From Candidatus Woesearchaeota archaeon (lineage in GTDB: Archaea > Nanobdellota > Nanobdellia > Woesearchaeales > JAFGUC01): a DNA stretch of 64,000 nt. Where the stretch lies: contig JAFGUC010000006.1 of NCBI GenBank assembly GCA_016938695.1, forward strand, positions 325,633 to 389,632. Direction: 5' to 3'. The notes beneath the pieces are model-generated. The model made no database searches and was not told the DNA's origin. It was given only the letters and a program-made list of their open reading frames with translations. This document shows positions 60,385 through 64,000 of this stretch, piece by piece (positions within the stretch are counted from its first letter, which is position 1; each line of letters starts with the position of its first letter). A program made the translations under genes and the position numbers.

Positions 60385-61731
60385 TTATTTTAACGATTCT
60401 GATACAGATTTTGCTAAAACATCGACACAAAAACTACGAATTTCTTTTGATATTTTTTTGACTAATGATGGGTTTTTATTACGTTTTGCTTCAGTTAATT
60501 CTGAAAATTTTTGATAAATTTGTGCTGATAATTCTGCTAAATTGTAACTTATTTTTGATAAATCTGATACGCTTTTATCTAACTCTTTAAGACTTATTAA
60601 AGGTGTTAAATTCGTAATTGAACCTGAAATTCCTCTTGTGTTAAGTTGTCTTGCTAATGTTCGTGTATAGTCGCGCATGTAATAAACACGTATTTTCCTA
60701 TTTTGAGATTCTAAACCGTTAATCTGATTATTTAATAATCCTCGAAAATTATCTAGTGATTTAACTAAAACATCTCTTGTTTCTTGAATCTGTGTCTCAT
60801 CTAGAGATTCAATTTCAGATGTTTTTTGTAGTTCTTGTAATATACTTCGTTGAATATTTAATAATGCCCGTTTTTCTATTTCTTGTAATTCAATTTGTAT
60901 GTGAAATAATACTTGATCAAATATTGTTATATAAATAAATGGTAATATTTGTTTAAGCTTATCTTTTCCAAAATTAGAAGTTATTACCGAATTGTTAGCT
61001 GAATCGTATAAAATATCTATCCTAGGTCTACTTCGTTGTGGAATTGATATCTTGTCAAAAATATTATTTTCAATTTCAACTCTATCTAAATTATCAATTT
61101 CAGAAACTTCAGCCTTATCGGTTTCATAATTGATTACAGTTATATTACATTTGTCAAAGATCCATAAATATAATAATTTTTGAATATTTACTAATATTCT
61201 TTTCAAAGCTTCATTTAAATTTATTCCTGCGTCTTTTGCTATTTTTGATACAGATGCTCTACTCAAATATTCTATTGTTTTTCGATCTAAAAATGAGTTA
61301 TCCAAATCAGGATGGTCATATATATCTGATAAAATATTTTGCAATAGTAGACTAACTGTTTCATAATCCCCCATCCCGGATTCATTTGCTTTTGCAATAA
61401 AACTAGATATTTGTGTAATAATCTCATCTTTAAATGATATCGATTTTTTTGCTTCTTCACTATTGTAATATTCAATATGTTTTTCTTTAATTTTTTCAAT
61501 TAAATCAGATATTAAATAATCAAAATCTGTAATTTCAGAATAGGGTACATTTTTAGCTTCAATTTGAAATAAATTATCGTCTATTTTGTTTATTTTTATT
61601 CTGTTATCAACTATTAGATCTTCAATTTCTTTGTACGAAATATCTGGAGACTTTAAAATAATTCTAATGAAATCTTTAACAGATGTTATATTCAATTTTT
61701 TGATTTTTGTTATCTTTCTTGAATTAGACAT
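60385..61731 (-). CDS. Hypothetical helical protein
   Basis: 448 residues, almost wholly helical, charged, with no membrane segment and no recognised domain. Long amphipathic runs (EIEKRALLNIQRSILQELQK, LDNFRGLLNNQINGLESQNR) suggest coiled coils. It lies in the same minus-strand region as the zinc-ribbon and HerA-like genes and could belong to the same functional group. Composition (many Ile, Asn, Lys) differs from the first 60 kb, as do the following genes. Confidence 0.6.
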   Translation of the reverse strand: MSNSRKITKIKKLNITSVKDFIRIILKSPDISYKEIEDLIVDNRIKINKIDDNLFQIEAKNVPYSEITDFDYLISDLIEKIKEKHIEYYNSEEAKKSISFKDEIITQISSFIAKANESGMGDYETVSLLLQNILSDIYDHPDLDNSFLDRKTIEYLSRASVSKIAKDAGINLNEALKRILVNIQKLLYLWIFDKCNITVINYETDKAEVSEIDNLDRVEIENNIFDKISIPQRSRPRIDILYDSANNSVITSNFGKDKLKQILPFIYITIFDQVLFHIQIELQEIEKRALLNIQRSILQELQKTSEIESLDETQIQETRDVLVKSLDNFRGLLNNQINGLESQNRKIRVYYMRDYTRTLARQLNTRGISGSITNLTPLISLKELDKSVSDLSKISYNLAELSAQIYQKFSELTEAKRNKNPSLVKKISKEIRSFCVDVLAKSVSESLK

Positions 61732-61834
61732 AAGTTATAAATAAAAAATTAAATATAAATGATTTGCTACTAGGAGTCTAGTGTCTTGTGAGTTATGTCG
61801 ATCATATATGCAATAATTTAATTTATTTTGATAT

Positions 61835-62602
61835 TTACCCATATACTTGAACATAAATCTTATACGTTCCTTCATTGTCATCATAAATATCATCATTAAT
61901 TGCGAGTTCTAATATTCCATCATATTCGGAAATTAACTCTAGGTATTCTCCAACAAATTTACAATGATAATCAGATGTTGAATTTGTTTTTAATCTCATA
62001 ACTAGTGCTAAAGGTGTTATTTTTGGACAAAGACCTGTATTTGTTGACCAAGATACATTTATTCCCTTTGGTGTAGATAATGTTGTGTAATCACTAAATC
62101 TAACTTTTCCTGCAGCACCTATTTTTAGCTTATTATTTTTTTGAATTCTTATTTCTGTATTATACCAAAGTTTTTTATTAGAATTTAGTTCTATTATTTT
62201 GCTCTCTAAAAGTGTAATTTCATCTTCTTTTTCTTCAGTTCTATTTATTGGTGCCATAGTTACTACTATTTTTTGCTCTGTTATATTTGTGATTTTGGTT
62301 TTAATATCTGATATGTTATCTAAAGTAATATCTGTTTGGTTATCCTCATTTTGGACAGAATTATTGTCAAAGTAAGTATCATTTTTAATTGGAGTAATTT
62401 CTTTAGAAGTTGCAATTGTTATTGAATTGTTAATATAACTTACTACAACACTAAAAATTAGTATTGATGAAATAAATATTAATAAAAAAATAATCTCATT
62501 ATAAAATCTAAAATGAACTCTAAAACCACATTTTGAACAAAATTTACTATTAGATTTTAATTTCGTATTACAATTTCTACAATATCTAATTTGTTTTTTC
62601 AC
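61835..62602 (-). CDS. Zinc-ribbon membrane protein
   Basis: 256 residues. N-terminal zinc ribbon YCRNCNTKLKSNSKFCSKCG (two CxxC), one membrane helix (IIFLLIFISSILIFSVVVSY), then ~170 extracytoplasmic residues rich in beta-strands with a short EEKEDEITLLES helix. The GTG at 62602 overlaps the end of the preceding gene, whose own C-terminus is also a zinc ribbon; the two look like relatives at that part. An upstream start at 62647 would add 15 basic residues. Confidence 0.6.
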   Translation of the reverse strand: MKKQIRYCRNCNTKLKSNSKFCSKCGFRVHFRFYNEIIFLLIFISSILIFSVVVSYINNSITIATSKEITPIKNDTYFDNNSVQNEDNQTDITLDNISDIKTKITNITEQKIVVTMAPINRTEEKEDEITLLESKIIELNSNKKLWYNTEIRIQKNNKLKIGAAGKVRFSDYTTLSTPKGINVSWSTNTGLCPKITPLALVMRLKTNSTSDYHCKFVGEYLELISEYDGILELAINDDIYDDNEGTYKIYVQVYG

Positions 62603-63305
62603 CACATTGTTCACAAAATTTTTGAGTTTTTTTTGTTGGATAACCACAATTTTTGCAAAATTCAGTATTTTTCTTATCTATAATAAAACTATACTTAGAA
62701 GCAAATCCTTTTGTTAATATGCTTTTATTTAAGTCGTATTTAATCTGATTTATTTTAGCAATTGATCTTTTAAAACTTAAAGTTAAAGATTGATTTTGTT
62801 CATTACAATTATGACATGCTGTCTCTAATGTATTATATTTTTCATTATAAACTTTAAGTTCAGTTTGTAAATTATTTTTAGTTTCGGTTAAATTTTTTAT
62901 TTGTTTTTCTTTTTCTAACTCTATGTTTTTTAGTTTAACTAGTTCAAGTTTATGATTATTTTCTTGTTCACTAATTAATTCGAGATTTTGCTTTAATTCA
63001 TATATTCTAGATTTATTTTCTTTATCTTTATTTTCCAAGTCTTTTATTTGTTTTTTTAATTGAGGTAACTCTTCTTTTTTTAAGTATTCAAATTCTTCTC
63101 GTTCAGTCGCTTCTTTTTTTAGTCTTTTGATCTCTGTTTCAGAGCGCTTTTTACTTTCTTCCTCATCAAAATTATTTACTAAAGCAGAATATTCTTCACG
63201 ATCACTAATTCGTATGATTTTTAATTTTTTTGAAAAGTTTTCTGATGCAAACTTGATAAAACATTTTCCTGGTTCTGATACTCTTATTTGATAAATATTT
63301 TGCAT
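62586..63305 (-). CDS. Coiled-coil protein with C-terminal zinc ribbon, probable frameshifted tail of the HerA-like gene
   Basis: 239 residues. It opens with YQIRVSEPGKCFIKF, which reads like the last beta-strands of a HerA/VirB4-type ATPase, then a long Glu/Lys coiled coil and the zinc ribbon FCKNCGYPTKKTQKFCEQCG. It overlaps the upstream HerA-like gene by 101 bases in another frame. A one-base shift would join SLAKDAKYL to this ORF and yield one ATPase-coiled coil-zinc ribbon protein. True frameshift, sequencing error or a separately started ORF cannot be decided here. Confidence 0.55.
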   Translation of the reverse strand: MQNIYQIRVSEPGKCFIKFASENFSKKLKIIRISDREEYSALVNNFDEEESKKRSETEIKRLKKEATEREEFEYLKKEELPQLKKQIKDLENKDKENKSRIYELKQNLELISEQENNHKLELVKLKNIELEKEKQIKNLTETKNNLQTELKVYNEKYNTLETACHNCNEQNQSLTLSFKRSIAKINQIKYDLNKSILTKGFASKYSFIIDKKNTEFCKNCGYPTKKTQKFCEQCGEKTN

Positions 63306-64000
63306 CTTTTGCTAAACTACACTGGAAAGACATAATTGTACCAACATTTGCTAAAATCGTTTCTGAAAAATCCGTTGGTCTTTGTGATGCTAAAATTACA
63401 CCTACTCCGTATTTTCGAGATTCTCTTAATAATAAATCAACAGGTGAACCTTCATAAGTAACTCTATGTGCTTCATCAATTATACAAAATAATTCTATAC
63501 CTTCTTTTGATTGACCTTTAAGGTAAAAATAATTTATTAATTTATTAAGAATTATTTCCGCAATCATACTTTTTATTTCATCTGTTGGAAATTCTTTAAG
63601 TTGTATAACACTAACTTGTGTTGTCATAGTATTAAATGGTAATGATGTTTCCTTAGCATCCATGAAGATATCAGTATCAAAAACAATTGATAATTTTGCT
63701 AGTAAACTTTCAGTCTTACGTCTTTCAAAATTATTTTCAAGAATTTCTTTAAAATGTGAAAAAGGTAATAGTTTAAAATTTCCAGAATTTTCTTTTTTTA
63801 AATCTTTTATTTTTGAATCTTGATAAAATGTTTTTATTGCTTCTCTAATAATTGCTTCTTGAATTTCTCCTAGAGAAAAAATTTTAGCAAAAATTTTAGC
63901 AATTTTATAAGTTACATCAATTGGTCTTTCTCCCACTTGAATTTCTAAAGGATGAATAGTAGTATTATCTAATTTAATTAAGTTATCGGCTAATATTGTA
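63205..64000 (-). CDS. HerA-like (DUF87-type) ATPase, 5' part outside the window
   Basis: About 265 residues visible; the frame is open to the window edge (a GTG at 63936 is internal). Walker B/catalytic LFCIIDEAHRV, then LLLRESRKYGVGVILASQRP, FSETILANVGTIMSFQCSLA are typical of archaeal HerA-like DNA translocases or secretion ATPases; Walker A lies upstream. After DAKYL the frame continues into basic, unfamiliar sequence and stops, while the expected continuation is in the next ORF, so this gene appears frameshifted. Right end truncated. Confidence 0.75.
   Translation of the reverse strand, partial: TILADNLIKLDNTTIHPLEIQVGERPIDVTYKIAKIFAKIFSLGEIQEAIIREAIKTFYQDSKIKDLKKENSGNFKLLPFSHFKEILENNFERRKTESLLAKLSIVFDTDIFMDAKETSLPFNTMTTQVSVIQLKEFPTDEIKSMIAEIILNKLINYFYLKGQSKEGIELFCIIDEAHRVTYEGSPVDLLLRESRKYGVGVILASQRPTDFSETILANVGTIMSFQCSLAKDAKYLSNKSIRTRKMFYQVCIRKLFKKIKNHTN

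Noticed and set aside
61775-61791. ACTAG-GAGT-CTAGT hairpin between the helical protein and zinc-ribbon genes
   Set aside because: Short stem, no T-run, no repeat elsewhere in the window; not enough to call a terminator or RNA.

Overview
The window is very AT-rich and gene-dense and reads as the chromosome of a small, streamlined archaeon, most likely of the DPANN type (Woesearchaeota/Pacearchaeota-like). Archaeal marks are TATA boxes about 22-30 bases upstream of starts or RNA ends (many genes look leaderless), an archaeal Nog1-like GTPase, a DUF84 (YjjX-like) NTPase, an archaeal Lhr helicase, a HerA-like ATPase, a membrane-bound winged-helix protein and a 5S rRNA gene with no other rRNA in the window. 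Mixed in are genes usually thought of as bacterial: UvrB, RadC, a bacterial-length TGT, VanX-like dipeptidase, histidine kinase, RelA/SpoT-fold protein and Fic. Shine-Dalgarno sites of the type GAGGTG occur, several of them 6-7 bases ahead of a TTG start. All 14 convergent gene pairs in the window overlap at their 3' ends.

Layout. 1-5 kb: two radical-SAM proteins with CX4CX2C clusters, an M29-like aminopeptidase and an HD-like protein. 5-8.5 kb: Nudix hydrolase, three tandem GNAT acetyltransferases, a HEXXH metallopeptidase and thymidine kinase. 8.5-11.8 kb: a Fic protein followed by three paralogous small proteins that look like protein-kinase N-lobes, then a DUF368 lipid-carrier translocase. 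11.7-18.5 kb: RelA/SpoT-like protein, exonuclease, YbaK-type deacylase, 5S rRNA, DUF1295, winged-helix/Nog1 operon, MscS. 18.5-21.5 kb: extracytoplasmic thiol-redox cluster (DUF1461, VKOR-like thioredoxin, three-thioredoxin-domain protein). 21.5-31 kb: metallophosphoesterase, Nudix, VanX, Lhr, RecB-like nuclease, GNAT, queuosine-precursor transporter facing a bacterial-type TGT, a UVR-motif-like protein and a YjjX-like NTPase.

31-36 kb holds the most striking item: two adjacent genes that fuse a flavodiiron oxygen/NO reductase to the gamma and alpha domains of a 2-oxoacid:acceptor oxidoreductase, and its beta subunit to an FNR-like reductase plus a plant-type 2Fe-2S ferredoxin. Together they could couple 2-oxoacid (and/or NAD(P)H) oxidation to O2 or NO reduction within one complex. 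36-40.6 kb is a secreted or surface-protein block (lipase-like protein, coiled-coil protein, lipoprotein, membrane HTH regulator). 40.6-45 kb: ABC exporter, MATE, Dus. 45-47.6 kb: a XylF-like binding lipoprotein overlapping a histidine kinase, with no transporter.

47.6-60 kb: DinB, a PAS/GAF sensor, ferritin-like protein, J-domain protein, a transcribed leader with a 23-residue Lys/Ala/Pro peptide and a strong hairpin just ahead of an ATP-grasp ligase, Sua5, a pore-less voltage-sensor-like protein, an APH-fold kinase, a HEPN/MNT toxin-antitoxin pair and UvrB. 60-64 kb: uncharacterised helical protein, two zinc-ribbon proteins and a HerA-like ATPase cut by the window edge and apparently frameshifted. 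No CRISPR array, insertion sequence, tRNA or prophage was recognised.
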